The notes: generated by a model not told the origin, from the letters alone. A DNA stretch of 64,000 bases from Demequina sp. NBRC 110056 (GCF_002090155.1 NZ_BBRM01000002.1:62001-126000), one strand, 5' to 3'. Shown: positions 1 through 9,047, counted from the stretch's first letter. Numbers and translations are program-made.

Positions 1-1
1 G

Positions 2-2119
2 CCTGTCCGCGGCGCGGTGATCGGCGGCGGACTGCTCGGGCTCGAGGCCGCGGGCGCGCTGCAGGGGCTCGGCGCGACGAGCACCGTCATCCAGTTCGCC
101 GACCGCCTCATGAACCTGCAGGTCGACGAGGGCGGCGGCCACGCCCTGAGCCGTCTCATCGAGAACCTGGGCGTCAGCGTGCGGTGCAACACCGCGACCC
201 AGGCGATCAAGCCCGACAAGTCCGGCCGTGCTGGCCGACTCACCTTCGCCGACGGCGGCGAGATGCTCGTCGACGTGGTCATCTTCGCCACGGGTGTCCG
301 CCCCCGCGACGAGCTGGGCCGCGAGGCGGGCCTCGCGATGGGCGAGCGTGGCGGCGTCGTGGTGGACGACACGTGCCTCACCGACGACCCGGCGATCTCC
401 GCGATCGGCGAGGTCGCATGCATCCAGGGCGCTTGCATCGGCCTCATCGCCCCCGGCAACACGATGGCCGAGATCGCCGTCGACCGGCTGCTCGGCGGGC
501 AGTCGACCTTCCCCGGAGCCGACACCTCGGCCAAGCTCAAGCTCCTCGGCGTCGACGTCGCGAGCTTCGGCGATGCCTTCGCGCAGACGCCCGGCGCCCT
601 CGAGCTGGTCTACGCGGACCCGGTCGCCGGCGTGTACAAGAAGCTGGTGCTCACCGACGACGCGCGCACCCTGCTCGGCGGCATCCTCGTGGGCGACGCG
701 AGCGCGTACGCGTCGCTGCGGCCCATGGTGGGCTCCGACCTGGGCGAGGACCCCGCCGCGTGGCTGCTGCCCGAGGGATCGGGCGAGCGCCCGAGCGTCG
801 AGCTGCCCGACGAGGCCAACGTGTGCTCGTGCAACAACGTGTCCGCCGGCGCGATCCGCTGCGCCGTCACCGATGAGGGCTGCACGGACATCGCCGGGGT
901 GAAGGCCTGCACCAAGGCCGGCACCAGCTGCGGCTCCTGCCTGCCGCTCGTGAAGAAGATCATGGGCACCGAGCTCGAGAAGGCCGGCATCGAGGTCTCC
1001 AACGCGCTGTGCGAGCACTTCGACATGAGCCGCGCGCAGCTCTTCAGCGCGATCCAGGTGTCCGAGCTGCGCACCTTCTCCGAGATCATCGAGCGGTTCG
1101 GCGTCGGACGCGGCTGTGACCTGTGCAAGCCCGCCATCGCGTCGATCCTCGCGTCCCTGTACAACGAGCACGTGCTCGCCCAGGACCGCGCGGCGCTGCA
1201 GGACACCAATGACCGCGTGATGGCGAACATGCAGAAGGACGGCACCTACTCGGTCGTGCCGCGCGTGCCCGGCGGCGAGATCCTGCCCGAGCACCTCATC
1301 CTCATCGGCCAGATCGCCCAGGACTACGGGCTCTACACGAAGATCACCGGCGGCCAGCGCATCGACCTGTTCGGCGCCCGCCTCGAGCAGCTGCCGAGCA
1401 TCTGGAAGCGCCTGGTCGACGCCGGGATGGAGTCCGGACACGCCTACGGCAAGAGCCTGCGCACCGTGAAGTCCTGCGTCGGCTCGACCTGGTGCCGCTA
1501 CGGCGTGCAGGACTCGGTGGGCATGGCGATCGCGCTCGAGCTGCGCTACCGGGGCCTGCGCAGCCCGCACAAGCTCAAGCTCGGCGTCTCGGGCTGTGCG
1601 CGCGAGTGCGCGGAGGCCCGCGGCAAGGACGTGGGCGTCATCGCGACGGACAAGGGCTGGAACATCTACGTGGGCGGCAACGGCGGGTTCACCCCCAAGC
1701 ACGCGCAGCTGCTCGTCGAGGACGTCGACGGCGCGACCGTCTTCCAGGTCATCGACCGCTACCTCATGTACTACATCCGCACCGCCGACCGTCTGCAGCG
1801 CACCGCGCCCTGGCAGGAGGAGCACGAGGGCGGCCTCGAGGCGATCCGCGAGGTCATCATGGAGGACTCGCTGGGCATCTGCGCCGACCTCGACGAGCAC
1901 ATGGCCCGCCACATCGACTCGTACGAGGACGAGTGGAAGGCCGTGCTCAACGACCCCGAGCGCCTCGCGCAGTTCACGAGCTTCGTCAACGCTCCCGACC
2001 AGCCCGACCCGTCGCTCGCCTACGTCGAGCAGCGCGGTCAGCGTCGCCCGGCCACGGCGTCCGAGCGCGAGTCCGGTGCCGTCCTCATCGCCCCGTCCAC
2101 CCTGGAGGTCCGGTCATGA
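2..2119 (+). CDS. nirB: Nitrite reductase large subunit NirB (5' end outside window)
   Basis: This is the C-terminal ~705 residues of assimilatory NAD(P)H-nitrite reductase, which reduces nitrite to ammonium with six electrons in the cytoplasm. The reading frame is open to the window edge. NirB is usually about 830-870 aa, so roughly 150 N-terminal residues (the FAD half) are missing. Seen: the NAD-binding glycine motif GGGLLGLEAA near visible residue 8; a BFD-like [2Fe-2S] cysteine cluster (CSC at ~274, CGSC at ~308); and the siroheme/[4Fe-4S] ligands CVGSTWC (~492-498) and GCARECAEARG (~532-536). It overlaps nirD by 4 nt (ATGA) and heads a run supplying its own siroheme. Confidence 0.97.
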   Translation, partial: PVRGAVIGGGLLGLEAAGALQGLGATSTVIQFADRLMNLQVDEGGGHALSRLIENLGVSVRCNTATQAIKPDKSGRAGRLTFADGGEMLVDVVIFATGVRPRDELGREAGLAMGERGGVVVDDTCLTDDPAISAIGEVACIQGACIGLIAPGNTMAEIAVDRLLGGQSTFPGADTSAKLKLLGVDVASFGDAFAQTPGALELVYADPVAGVYKKLVLTDDARTLLGGILVGDASAYASLRPMVGSDLGEDPAAWLLPEGSGERPSVELPDEANVCSCNNVSAGAIRCAVTDEGCTDIAGVKACTKAGTSCGSCLPLVKKIMGTELEKAGIEVSNALCEHFDMSRAQLFSAIQVSELRTFSEIIERFGVGRGCDLCKPAIASILASLYNEHVLAQDRAALQDTNDRVMANMQKDGTYSVVPRVPGGEILPEHLILIGQIAQDYGLYTKITGGQRIDLFGARLEQLPSIWKRLVDAGMESGHAYGKSLRTVKSCVGSTWCRYGVQDSVGMAIALELRYRGLRSPHKLKLGVSGCARECAEARGKDVGVIATDKGWNIYVGGNGGFTPKHAQLLVEDVDGATVFQVIDRYLMYYIRTADRLQRTAPWQEEHEGGLEAIREVIMEDSLGICADLDEHMARHIDSYEDEWKAVLNDPERLAQFTSFVNAPDQPDPSLAYVEQRGQRRPATASERESGAVLIAPSTLEVRS

Positions 2120-2505
2120 CGACCACCGCATCGGCGCCCACCGATCAGGCCACACGCGTGCTCGTGTGCGCCTACGACCGGCTCACCCCCGACCTGGGGG
2201 TCGCCGCGCTCATCGGAGACACCCAGGTCGCGCTCTTCCGGCTCGCCGACGGCTCCGTCCACGCGGTCCAGAACCTGTGCCCGTTCTCGGGAGCGTCCGT
2301 GCTCTCGCGCGGGATCACGGGTACCAGGGGAGACGTGCCGACGATCGCGTCGCCCATCTACAAGCAGGTGTTCTCGCTGATCGACGGCACGTGCCTGGTG
2401 ACCATGGACAAGGAGCCCCAGGCCGGGATCGCCCCCGACTTGGTCGTCCACCCCGTGACCGTCGACAATGGCCAGGTGTACATCGACCTGGCTGGTGGCC
2501 CTTGA
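2116..2505 (+). CDS. nirD: Nitrite reductase small subunit NirD
   Basis: A 129-aa small subunit of NAD(P)H-nitrite reductase with a Rieske-like fold. The CxH...CxxH ligands of true Rieske proteins are absent: the corresponding region reads CPFSGA and ASPIYKQVFSL. This is normal for NirD, which binds no iron-sulfur cluster and acts as a partner of NirB. Start ATG overlaps the nirB stop (ATGA), so translation is probably coupled. The end overlaps the TTG start of the siroheme synthase gene. Confidence 0.95.
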   Translation: MTTTASAPTDQATRVLVCAYDRLTPDLGVAALIGDTQVALFRLADGSVHAVQNLCPFSGASVLSRGITGTRGDVPTIASPIYKQVFSLIDGTCLVTMDKEPQAGIAPDLVVHPVTVDNGQVYIDLAGGP

Positions 2506-3722
2506 CCGCACTCTTCGGACTTGACCTGCGCGGCAGGTCCGTCCTCGTCGCCGGCGGCGGCGCCGTCGCCGCGCGTCGGGTCCGTCGCTTCGTATCCGAG
2601 GGCGCCCTCGTCACGGTCGTCGCGCCGCAGATGCACGAGGACCTCGAGCGCCACGCGCTGCACGGGGACGTCGTGCTCGAGCGGCGCGGCGTCGCCCCGC
2701 ACGATCTCGACGGCGCGTGGTTCGTGCTCGCCGCCACCGACGATCGCGAGCTCAACGACGCGATCGCGGGCTGGGCGGAGGACCGTCAGGTGTGGTGCAT
2801 CGACGCCTCGGACGCGTCGCAGGGGTCCGCTCGGCAGGCGGCGATGTCCAAGCACGGGGACCTTGCGATCGGCGTGCTGTCGCTGGACGCCCCCGACCCG
2901 GGGCGCATCCGCGCCGTGCGTGACGCCATCGCCGCCCACCTCGACGCGGGCGAGGTCGACCTGCGCCGGCGCCGTCCCGGAGCGGGACGCGTGATCCTCG
3001 TGGGCTCCGGACCCGGCGACCCGGGGCTCATCACGGTGCGGGGCCGCCAGGCGCTGTCGGAGGCCGACGTGGTCGTCACCGACCGGCTGGGCGCCACCGA
3101 GCTGCTCGTCACCGTGCCGTACGACGTCGAGGTCGTCAACGTCGGCAAGTCGCCCGACAACCACCCGGTCCCGCAGCACGAGATCAACCGGATCCTGGTG
3201 GACCGCGCGCTCGCGGGAAAGACCGTCGTCCGGCTCAAGGGCGGCGACCCCTACGTGTTCGGCCGGGGCGGCGAGGAGGTCCACGCGTGCATCGAGGCCG
3301 GCATCGACGTGGAGGTGGTCCCCGGCATCACCTCCGCGCTCGCCGTGCCGGCACGCGCCGGCATCCCCGTGACGCAGCGCGGCGTCGCGACCTCGCTGCT
3401 CGTGACCACCGGGCACGCGGGCGCCGACGCCGCGTCGGTCGCGGCGATGGCGGCCGGCGCGACCGTCGTGATCCTCATGGGGGTGACGGCGCTGCCCGAC
3501 ATCGTCGACGCCGCGCTCGCCGGCGGATGCGACCCTGAGACGCCGGTCGCGATCGTCGAGAACGGCACGACCTCACGGGAGCGGATCACGCGAGGTGCCA
3601 TGACGGACATCGTTCGTATCTGTAGCGAAACAGGGGTGAAACCTCCGGCGATTATCGTCGTCGGTGAGGTCGCGAGGCCGGGGCTCCTCGCTGGTGCCCT
3701 GGCCGCGACCCCGGAGCCATAG
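2502..3722 (+). CDS. cysG: Siroheme synthase (precorrin-2 dehydrogenase/ferrochelatase fused to uroporphyrinogen-III methyltransferase)
   Basis: A CysG-type fusion of about 406 aa. The N-terminal part (~1-150) carries the NAD-binding VAGGGAVAARRV of precorrin-2 dehydrogenase. From ~164 comes the S-adenosylmethionine uroporphyrinogen-III C-methyltransferase with VILVGSGPGDPG and GGDPYVFGRGGEE. Product: siroheme, the cofactor of NirB next door. The likely start is TTG at 2502, overlapping the nirD stop as TTGA; no ATG/GTG lies before the conserved N-terminus in this frame. The chelatase step may be shared with the CbiX-like protein two genes downstream. Confidence 0.93.
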   Translation: MTALFGLDLRGRSVLVAGGGAVAARRVRRFVSEGALVTVVAPQMHEDLERHALHGDVVLERRGVAPHDLDGAWFVLAATDDRELNDAIAGWAEDRQVWCIDASDASQGSARQAAMSKHGDLAIGVLSLDAPDPGRIRAVRDAIAAHLDAGEVDLRRRRPGAGRVILVGSGPGDPGLITVRGRQALSEADVVVTDRLGATELLVTVPYDVEVVNVGKSPDNHPVPQHEINRILVDRALAGKTVVRLKGGDPYVFGRGGEEVHACIEAGIDVEVVPGITSALAVPARAGIPVTQRGVATSLLVTTGHAGADAASVAAMAAGATVVILMGVTALPDIVDAALAGGCDPETPVAIVENGTTSRERITRGAMTDIVRICSETGVKPPAIIVVGEVARPGLLAGALAATPEP

Positions 3723-3732
3723 GAGGACGGAC

Positions 3733-4848
3733 GTGAGCCACGTTGGGGAGCCGCTGGCGGGGTGCGTGATGGTCATCACCGCGGACCGCCGCAAGCGCGA
3801 GCTGGCGTCGGCGCTCGAGCGCCGAGGAGCCCTGGTGCGCTTCGCTCCCGCGCTGTCGACCGTCCCGCACCTCGACGACGAGCAGCTCATCGCCGACACC
3901 CGTGCGCTCATCGCGAACCCGCCGGACATCGTCGTCGCCACCACGGGAATCGGCTTCCGCGGCTGGGTCGAGGCCGCCGACGCGGCGGGGCTTGCCGACG
4001 ACCTCCTCGAGGCGATGGCAGGAGCCCGTCTCATCGCACGCGGTCCGAAGGCCCGCGGCGCGATCCAGCAGAACGGCCTCGAGGCCGACTGGGTGGCGGA
4101 GTCGGAGACCGCGGCGGAGCTGCGCGACTACCTGCTCGCCGAGGGCGTCGAGGGGCTGCGCATCGCGGTCCAGCACCACGGCAACGGCTCGGACGGCCTC
4201 GACGAGGCCTTCATGGACGCCGGCGCGTTCGTCCAGAGCCTCGTGATCTACGGCTGGGGCCCGCCCGCGGATCCGGCCCCGCACCGCGAGTGGATCGACA
4301 ACGCCGCCTGCGGCGGGGTCGACGCCGTGCTCTTCACGTCCGCACCGGGAGCCGAGGCGTGGATCGAGGGCGTGCGCGAGGCAGGTCTGCTCGACGCGAT
4401 CCGGCTGCGGGTCGCGTCCGGCGACCTGGTCCTGGCCTCGGTGGGGCCGGTGACGGCCGCGCCGTTCGCCGCGGTGAACCTGCCGACGTGCTATCCCGAC
4501 AGGTGGCGTCTGGGAGCCCTCGTGAGGGAGCTCGTCAAGCACTACAGCGAGAACCACACCGGGATCCAGACTCCCGATGGTCCGCTCGTCATGCGCGCAT
4601 CGGCCGCAGTCCTCGATGGACGGGTCCTGCCGCTCACACCCACGGGGCTGGAGATCCTCCGGGCCCTCGCGAAGGCCGGAGGCAACGTGCTCACCCGAGA
4701 ACAGCTCAGCGAGCTCCTGCCGGGAGCCCAGGCGGGCCCGCACGCCGTCGAGGCCGCCATCAACCGCCTGCGCGAGAACTCGGGCTCGCGGACCCTCGTG
4801 CGGACCGTCGTGAAGCGCGGATACGCGCTGGCGGTGAGCGTCGCATGA
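3733..4848 (+). CDS. hemD: Uroporphyrinogen-III synthase with C-terminal winged-helix DNA-binding domain
   Basis: A 371-aa fusion protein. Residues ~1-265 look like HemD, which closes hydroxymethylbilane to uroporphyrinogen III, the precursor of siroheme and heme. Residues ~280-371 form an OmpR/PhoB-type winged helix (LTPTGLEILRAL, LTREQLSELLPG, VEAAINRLRE, VRTVVKRGYAL). This HemD-wHTH arrangement is known in Actinomycetota; the role of the DNA-binding half is not well settled, and transcriptional control of the neighbouring nitrite genes is a reasonable inference. GTG start at 3733 follows a perfect AGGAGG at 3721-3726. Overlaps cbiX by ATGA. Confidence 0.9.
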   Translation: MSHVGEPLAGCVMVITADRRKRELASALERRGALVRFAPALSTVPHLDDEQLIADTRALIANPPDIVVATTGIGFRGWVEAADAAGLADDLLEAMAGARLIARGPKARGAIQQNGLEADWVAESETAAELRDYLLAEGVEGLRIAVQHHGNGSDGLDEAFMDAGAFVQSLVIYGWGPPADPAPHREWIDNAACGGVDAVLFTSAPGAEAWIEGVREAGLLDAIRLRVASGDLVLASVGPVTAAPFAAVNLPTCYPDRWRLGALVRELVKHYSENHTGIQTPDGPLVMRASAAVLDGRVLPLTPTGLEILRALAKAGGNVLTREQLSELLPGAQAGPHAVEAAINRLRENSGSRTLVRTVVKRGYALAVSVA

Positions 4849-5534
4849 GCGCGATCCTCGTCGGCTGCGCGCACGGCACCAGGAGCCCCGAGGGGCAGGA
4901 CACCATCCGTGCGCTGCTGGACCAGGTGCGCGAGGCGATGGACATCGAGGTCCGCGAGGCCTACGTCGACGTCCAGGAGCCCACGATCGACGAGATCGTC
5001 GACGGCGTGCCCGCGCGTGACGGCGGCCCCGCGGCCGTGGTGGTGCCGCTGCTGCTCGCCGGCGGCTACCACGTGCATGTGGACATCGCGCGGGCGGTGA
5101 AGGACCGCGTCGACATCCCCTCAGCGCCGGCGCTCGGGCCGGACCCCCGGCTCATCGACATCGTCCTCGACCGCGTCGCTGAGGAGGGCGTGCCCGAGGA
5201 CGCGACGCTCGTGCTCGCGGCAGCAGGCTCGTCCGACCCGCGATCCCAGGCCGACACCGACGCCGCCGCGGAGATGCTGCGGACCCGGTGGGGCGGACCC
5301 GTGCGGGTCGGCTTCGCGGCCGGGCCGACGCCGTCGGTGGCCGATGCGGTCGCGTCGGCGCGCGCGAACGGCGAGGATGGGGTGGTGGCCGTCGCGTCCT
5401 ACCTCCTCGCCCCCGGGCTGTTCCAGCAGCGCCTGCACGAGGCTGGCGCGGACTTCGTGACGGCGCCTCTCGCGCCGCACCCCACGCTGCTGGAGATCAT
5501 CTCGGACCGTTTCCATGACGCGCTCGCTCTCTGA
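4845..5534 (+). CDS. CbiX/SirB-like sirohydrochlorin chelatase
   Basis: A 229-aa two-half CbiX-type protein. The N-terminal histidine motif CAHGTRSPEG and the second-site GGYHVHVDIA fit metal-inserting chelatases that put iron (siroheme) or cobalt into sirohydrochlorin. Its place between hemD and the Mo-cofactor genes, downstream of nirBD, points to the iron/siroheme role. ATG start overlaps the hemD stop. The last 20 nt overlap the start of the ThiF-family gene. Whether it or the CysG N-terminal domain does chelation in vivo cannot be told from sequence. Confidence 0.88.
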   Translation: MSAILVGCAHGTRSPEGQDTIRALLDQVREAMDIEVREAYVDVQEPTIDEIVDGVPARDGGPAAVVVPLLLAGGYHVHVDIARAVKDRVDIPSAPALGPDPRLIDIVLDRVAEEGVPEDATLVLAAAGSSDPRSQADTDAAAEMLRTRWGGPVRVGFAAGPTPSVADAVASARANGEDGVVAVASYLLAPGLFQQRLHEAGADFVTAPLAPHPTLLEIISDRFHDALAL

Positions 5535-6282
5535 CGACGCCGCCGGCGACATCGCGGGGCTCGACCCGTTCGTGCGCCAGCGCGCGCTGACCGGCTTCGG
5601 GGCACGCGGCCAGCGCGCCCTCGCGGGCGCCTCGGTCGCGCTGGTGGGCGTAGGAGGCCTCGGGTGCCCGGCGGCGCAATACCTCGCCGCCGCTGGCGTC
5701 GGACGCCTCACCCTGATCGACGGCGACCACGTCTCCGTGACGAACCTGCACCGCCAGATCCTCTTCGGCCCGGACGCGGTCGGACGGCCCAAGGTCCACG
5801 CGGCCGTGCGTGCGCTGCGCCTCATCGCGCCGGGCGTCGACGTGCGCCCTGTGCTCGCGCGCCTCGACGCCGCGAATGCTCGGGAGCTGCTGGCCGGTCA
5901 CGACGTGATCGTGGACGGCACTGACACCTTTGCGGCGCGGCACGTGATCGCCGACGCGGCCGAGGACCTCGACATCCCCGTCGCCTGGGGTGCGGTGAGC
6001 GGATGGCACGGACAGGTGACGGTGTTCTCGCGCGCGTCCCGCATGCGCGACCTCTTTCCCGACGAGCCGGGCCCCGACCTCGACACGTGCGAGGGAGGGG
6101 CAGTGCTGGGCACCCTGTGCGGGCAGGTGGGTGCCGCGCTCGCCACCGAGGCGCTCAAGATCGTCTCCGGCACGGGCAGCGCGTTGATCGGCACCCTCGC
6201 GGTGGTCGATGCCCGGACGGGCCGCTGGCGCGAGATCGTGCTCGCCCCGGCCGTCGCTGCCGCCGAGGCGACGGGTGCGTGA
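5515..6282 (+). CDS. moeB: ThiF/MoeB-family adenylyltransferase lacking zinc cysteines
   Basis: 255 aa. It should activate the C-terminal glycine of MoaD (encoded at 8807) by adenylation with ATP. Seen: P-loop-like GVGGLGCPAAQYL (~44), IDGDHV, NLHRQILF, GRPKV and DGTDTF. E. coli MoeB holds structural zinc with two CxxC pairs. Here the first pair is replaced (RMRDLFPDE) and the C-terminus has none, so this copy appears zinc-free. ATG at 5515 lies inside the end of cbiX (20-nt overlap). The position among moeA/moaC/moaD supports MoeB rather than ThiF or HesA. Confidence 0.88.
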   Translation: MTRSLSDDAAGDIAGLDPFVRQRALTGFGARGQRALAGASVALVGVGGLGCPAAQYLAAAGVGRLTLIDGDHVSVTNLHRQILFGPDAVGRPKVHAAVRALRLIAPGVDVRPVLARLDAANARELLAGHDVIVDGTDTFAARHVIADAAEDLDIPVAWGAVSGWHGQVTVFSRASRMRDLFPDEPGPDLDTCEGGAVLGTLCGQVGAALATEALKIVSGTGSALIGTLAVVDARTGRWREIVLAPAVAAAEATGA

Positions 6283-7465
6283 TCTCGACGACCACGTCGC
6301 GCACGCGCTGACGCTGGTCGCTCCGCTCGCGCCGCGCACGATGGCGCTCGCCGCCGCGCACGGCGCGGTGACCGCGGCGGACCACGTGGCGCTGAGCGAC
6401 AGTCCGCCCTTCGACAACTCCGCGATGGACGGCTATGCCGTCCGAGCAGCCGATGCGCGCGCTGCCTCCGAGCGACGTCCCGTCGCGCTCACGGTGGCGG
6501 GGGAGACCGCGGCGGGGGCCGCGCCTGCCGTCCTTCCTGAGGGCAGGGCATGGCGAATCATGACCGGAGCCCCGCTGCCCGACGGGGCCGACGCGGTGAT
6601 CCCCGTGGAGCTCACCGATGGCGGCCTCGAACGGGTCGTGGTGCTGCGGGCCGTGGAGCCCGGTCGCCACGTGCGGCGGGCAGGGGAGGACTGCCGCGCC
6701 GGCGACATCGTGGTGCCGGCGGGCGTCGAGCTCACCGCGGCCCGTCTCGCGTCCCTCGCGGCGGCCGGCGTGGGCGAGGTCGCGACGCTCGGGGCTCCGA
6801 CGGTCGCCGTGCTCGCCACCGGCGACGAGCTGGTGGACCCCGGTGCGCCGCTCGGCCCAGGCCAGATCCACGACTCCAACGCGATCCTGCTCACGGGGCT
6901 CGTGCGGGAGGCCGGTGCGGCGCCGGTGGTGCTCGACCGGGTCCCGGACGAGCCGGCGGCGCTGCTCGAGCGCCTCGCGGACGTCGACGCGGATCTCCTC
7001 GTGACCACCGGCGGCGTCTCGGTGGGCGCCTACGACGTGGTGAAGGCGGCGCTCGCGCCCCGCGGCATCGCGTTCGTGAAGGTGGCGATGCAGCCCGGCA
7101 AGCCGCAGGGCCTCGGGATGCTCGACGGCACGCCCATCGCGTGCCTGCCCGGCAACCCCGTGAGCGTGCTCGTGAGCTTCGCGACCATCGTCGCGCCCAT
7201 GATCAGGCGGCTCCGAGGCGTCACCGCCGAGCCCGAGACCGAGACCGCGGTGGTCGCCGCCGGTTGGCGTACGCCGCCCGAACGCCGTCAGCTCATGCCG
7301 GTGCGCTTCGTGAGCCCGGGTCACGTCGAGCCGGCCACCGCGGGAGGCTCGGGCTCTCACCTCGTCGCGAGCCTGGCGTCCGCGGAGGCGCTCGCTGACG
7401 TTCCCGTGGCTGTCGCGGAGGTCCAGGCGGGAGATACGGTGAGCATCGTGAGGTGGAGCCGATGA
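6275..7465 (+). CDS. moeA: Molybdopterin molybdenumtransferase MoeA
   Basis: About 396 aa. MoeA inserts molybdate into adenylylated molybdopterin, the last step making active Mo cofactor. Seen: PPFDNSAMDGYA near residue 45, the MoCF-biosynthesis fold with LATGDELVDPG, TTGGVSVGAYD, MQPGKPQG and CLPGNPVSV, and a C-terminal beta-barrel domain. The start is taken as GTG 6275, which overlaps the moeB end by 8 nt; an upstream in-frame start would sit deep inside moeB. Overlaps moaC by ATGA. Confidence 0.94.
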   Translation: MRDLDDHVAHALTLVAPLAPRTMALAAAHGAVTAADHVALSDSPPFDNSAMDGYAVRAADARAASERRPVALTVAGETAAGAAPAVLPEGRAWRIMTGAPLPDGADAVIPVELTDGGLERVVVLRAVEPGRHVRRAGEDCRAGDIVVPAGVELTAARLASLAAAGVGEVATLGAPTVAVLATGDELVDPGAPLGPGQIHDSNAILLTGLVREAGAAPVVLDRVPDEPAALLERLADVDADLLVTTGGVSVGAYDVVKAALAPRGIAFVKVAMQPGKPQGLGMLDGTPIACLPGNPVSVLVSFATIVAPMIRRLRGVTAEPETETAVVAAGWRTPPERRQLMPVRFVSPGHVEPATAGGSGSHLVASLASAEALADVPVAVAEVQAGDTVSIVRWSR

Positions 7466-7938
7466 GCGAGTTCACGCACCTGGACCAGGCGGGTCACGCC
7501 CGGATGGTCGACGTGACGCACAAGCAGCCCACGGTGAGGGCCGCGGTCGCAGAGGCGTTCGTGGCGTGCGCGCCGCACGTCGTCGAGTCGCTGAGGGACG
7601 GCTCCGTCCCCAAGGGCGACGTCCTCGCCGTCGCACGCATCGCGGGGATCGCGGCGGCGAAGCGCACCCCCGAGCTGCTGCCGCTCGCTCACGTCATCGG
7701 CGTGCACGGCGTCACGGTCGACGCCGTCGTCACGGACGACGGCGTCCGGATCACGACCCGCGCGCAGACGGCCGACCGCACCGGTGTCGAGATGGAGGCG
7801 CTGACCGCGGCCTCCGTCGCGGCGCTCAACGTCGTGGACATGGTCAAGGGCCTGGACAAGGCGACCAGCATCCGCGAGGTACGGCTGCTGTCCAAGGAGG
7901 GCGGCAAGTCCGGCGACTGGACCCGCGACACGCCATGA
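7462..7938 (+). CDS. moaC: Cyclic pyranopterin monophosphate synthase MoaC
   Basis: 158 aa. Works with MoaA (encoded at 12912-13922) to convert GTP to cyclic pyranopterin monophosphate, the first stage of Mo cofactor synthesis. Conserved blocks seen: MVDVTHKQPTVR, KRTPELLPLAH, GVEMEALTA and DMVKGLDK; the last three line the active site in the family. ATG at 7462 is chosen over an in-frame GTG three codons upstream because it gives the 4-nt overlap with moeA seen throughout this operon. Confidence 0.96.
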   Translation: MSEFTHLDQAGHARMVDVTHKQPTVRAAVAEAFVACAPHVVESLRDGSVPKGDVLAVARIAGIAAAKRTPELLPLAHVIGVHGVTVDAVVTDDGVRITTRAQTADRTGVEMEALTAASVAALNVVDMVKGLDKATSIREVRLLSKEGGKSGDWTRDTP

Positions 7939-8498
7939 CGGCCTTCGACGCGATCATCCTCAGCGGCGGCCGCGCCGAGCGGCTCGGTGGCGTCGACAAG
8001 GGCACCATCGAGATCGGCGGCCGGACGTTGCTGTCGTACGCGTTCGACGCCGCGGCCGAGGCGAGGGCGATCGCGGTGGTCGGCCCGCCCGTCGAGCGGT
8101 TCGGCGTGATCTCGACGCGCGAGGATCCGCCCGGCGGCGGTCCCGTCGCGGGGATCGCGGCCGGGCTCAAGGCGCTCGCCGGGGGCGTGAACCGGGTGCT
8201 CGTGCTGGCGGTCGACACGCCTCGCGGCGGGGCGGCGATCCCCGATCTGCTCGCCGCGGTCGAGCCGGCCGAGGCCGCGATCGCTGTCGATGAGGACGGC
8301 CGCGACCAGCCGCTGCTCGGGGTGTACAAGCGTGCGGCTCTCGAGTCCGCGCTGGCCCGCCTGAGCTCTCCGGATGGAGCGTCGATGCGCTCGCTGCTGC
8401 GGCGGCTCACGATCGCGCGTGTGCCCGTGGCGGCCGGGGTGTCGCTCGACGCCGACACGTGGGACGACGTCCGCAGGCTGCGCGAGCAGTGGTCCTGA
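7935..8498 (+). CDS. mobA: Molybdenum cofactor guanylyltransferase MobA
   Basis: 187 aa. Adds GMP from GTP to molybdopterin, giving MGD for the DMSO-reductase family, such as nitrate reductase. The nucleotide-binding LSGGRAERLGGVDKG at the N-terminus and PPGGGPVAGIAAGL fit the family. The usual metal-binding CDxP appears as VDTP. Overlaps moaC by ATGA. The following DUF6457 gene is often found fused to, or beside, mobA in Actinomycetota, which supports the call. Confidence 0.9.
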   Translation: MTAFDAIILSGGRAERLGGVDKGTIEIGGRTLLSYAFDAAAEARAIAVVGPPVERFGVISTREDPPGGGPVAGIAAGLKALAGGVNRVLVLAVDTPRGGAAIPDLLAAVEPAEAAIAVDEDGRDQPLLGVYKRAALESALARLSSPDGASMRSLLRRLTIARVPVAAGVSLDADTWDDVRRLREQWS

Positions 8499-8555
8499 GG
8501 GTGCGGCCGCGCGCGACACACGCCACGATGGACTGGTGACGGGAGAGAGGACGCG

Positions 8556-8807
8556 ATGAGCGACACGACGCAGCTCGAGGCATGGGTGGAGGCGCTCGCC
8601 GGCGAGCTCGGGATCGACACGGCCGACGTGGACGTGGAGGCGCTGCTGGACATCGCCCGCGAGGCCGCGCACTCCGTGGCGCGGCCCGCCGCCCCGGTCA
8701 CGACGTTCCTCGTGGGCTACGCGGTGGCCCAAGGGGCGAGCCTCGAGGACGCGGGGGGCTCCGCCCAGGAGCTCGCGCGGCGCTGGCGCGAGGAGATGCC
8801 CGGCTGA
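8556..8807 (+). CDS. DUF6457 small protein of the Mo-cofactor operon
   Basis: 83 aa, acidic, no membrane segment. The core VDVEALLDIAREAAHSVARP and APVTTFLVGYAVAQG match the DUF6457 pattern that occurs beside or fused to mobA in Actinomycetota. Function unknown; a link to Mo-cofactor guanylylation is inferred only from context. ATG at 8556 has a purine-rich ribosome site (GGGAGAGAGG) just upstream. Its stop overlaps the moaD start (TGATG). Confidence 0.85.
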   Translation: MSDTTQLEAWVEALAGELGIDTADVDVEALLDIAREAAHSVARPAAPVTTFLVGYAVAQGASLEDAGGSAQELARRWREEMPG

Positions 8808-9040
8808 TGGCGACCGTCAGGCTGTTCGCCGCCGCGGCCGAGGCCGCGGGCACCGAGCAGACCACAGTCAAGGCCGGCACCGTCGGCGACCTGCGCGCGG
8901 TGCTCGCCGAGCGTCACGGCGACGAGCTCGCGCGCGTGCTGCGCCAATGCGCGATCGTGGTGTCGGGCCAGCGGGTGAGCGACGAGCACCCCCTCGGCGA
9001 CGAGCTCGTCGACGTGCTGCCGCCCTTCGCCGGAGGGTGA
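8807..9040 (+). CDS. moaD: Molybdopterin synthase small subunit MoaD
   Basis: 77-aa ubiquitin-like sulfur carrier ending in the required Gly-Gly (PPFAGG). After adenylation by MoeB and thiolation it donates sulfur to precursor Z with MoaE (13919-14347). Last gene of the plus-strand run. It ends 7 nt before the convergent modC stop, leaving no room for a separate terminator. Confidence 0.94.
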   Translation: MATVRLFAAAAEAAGTEQTTVKAGTVGDLRAVLAERHGDELARVLRQCAIVVSGQRVSDEHPLGDELVDVLPPFAGG

Positions 9041-9047
9041 GCGGCGC

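Noticed and set aside
610-1245. Long open frame on the minus strand inside nirB
   Set aside because: Low-complexity mirror of a high-GC coding region; nirB motifs run through the whole interval on the plus strand.
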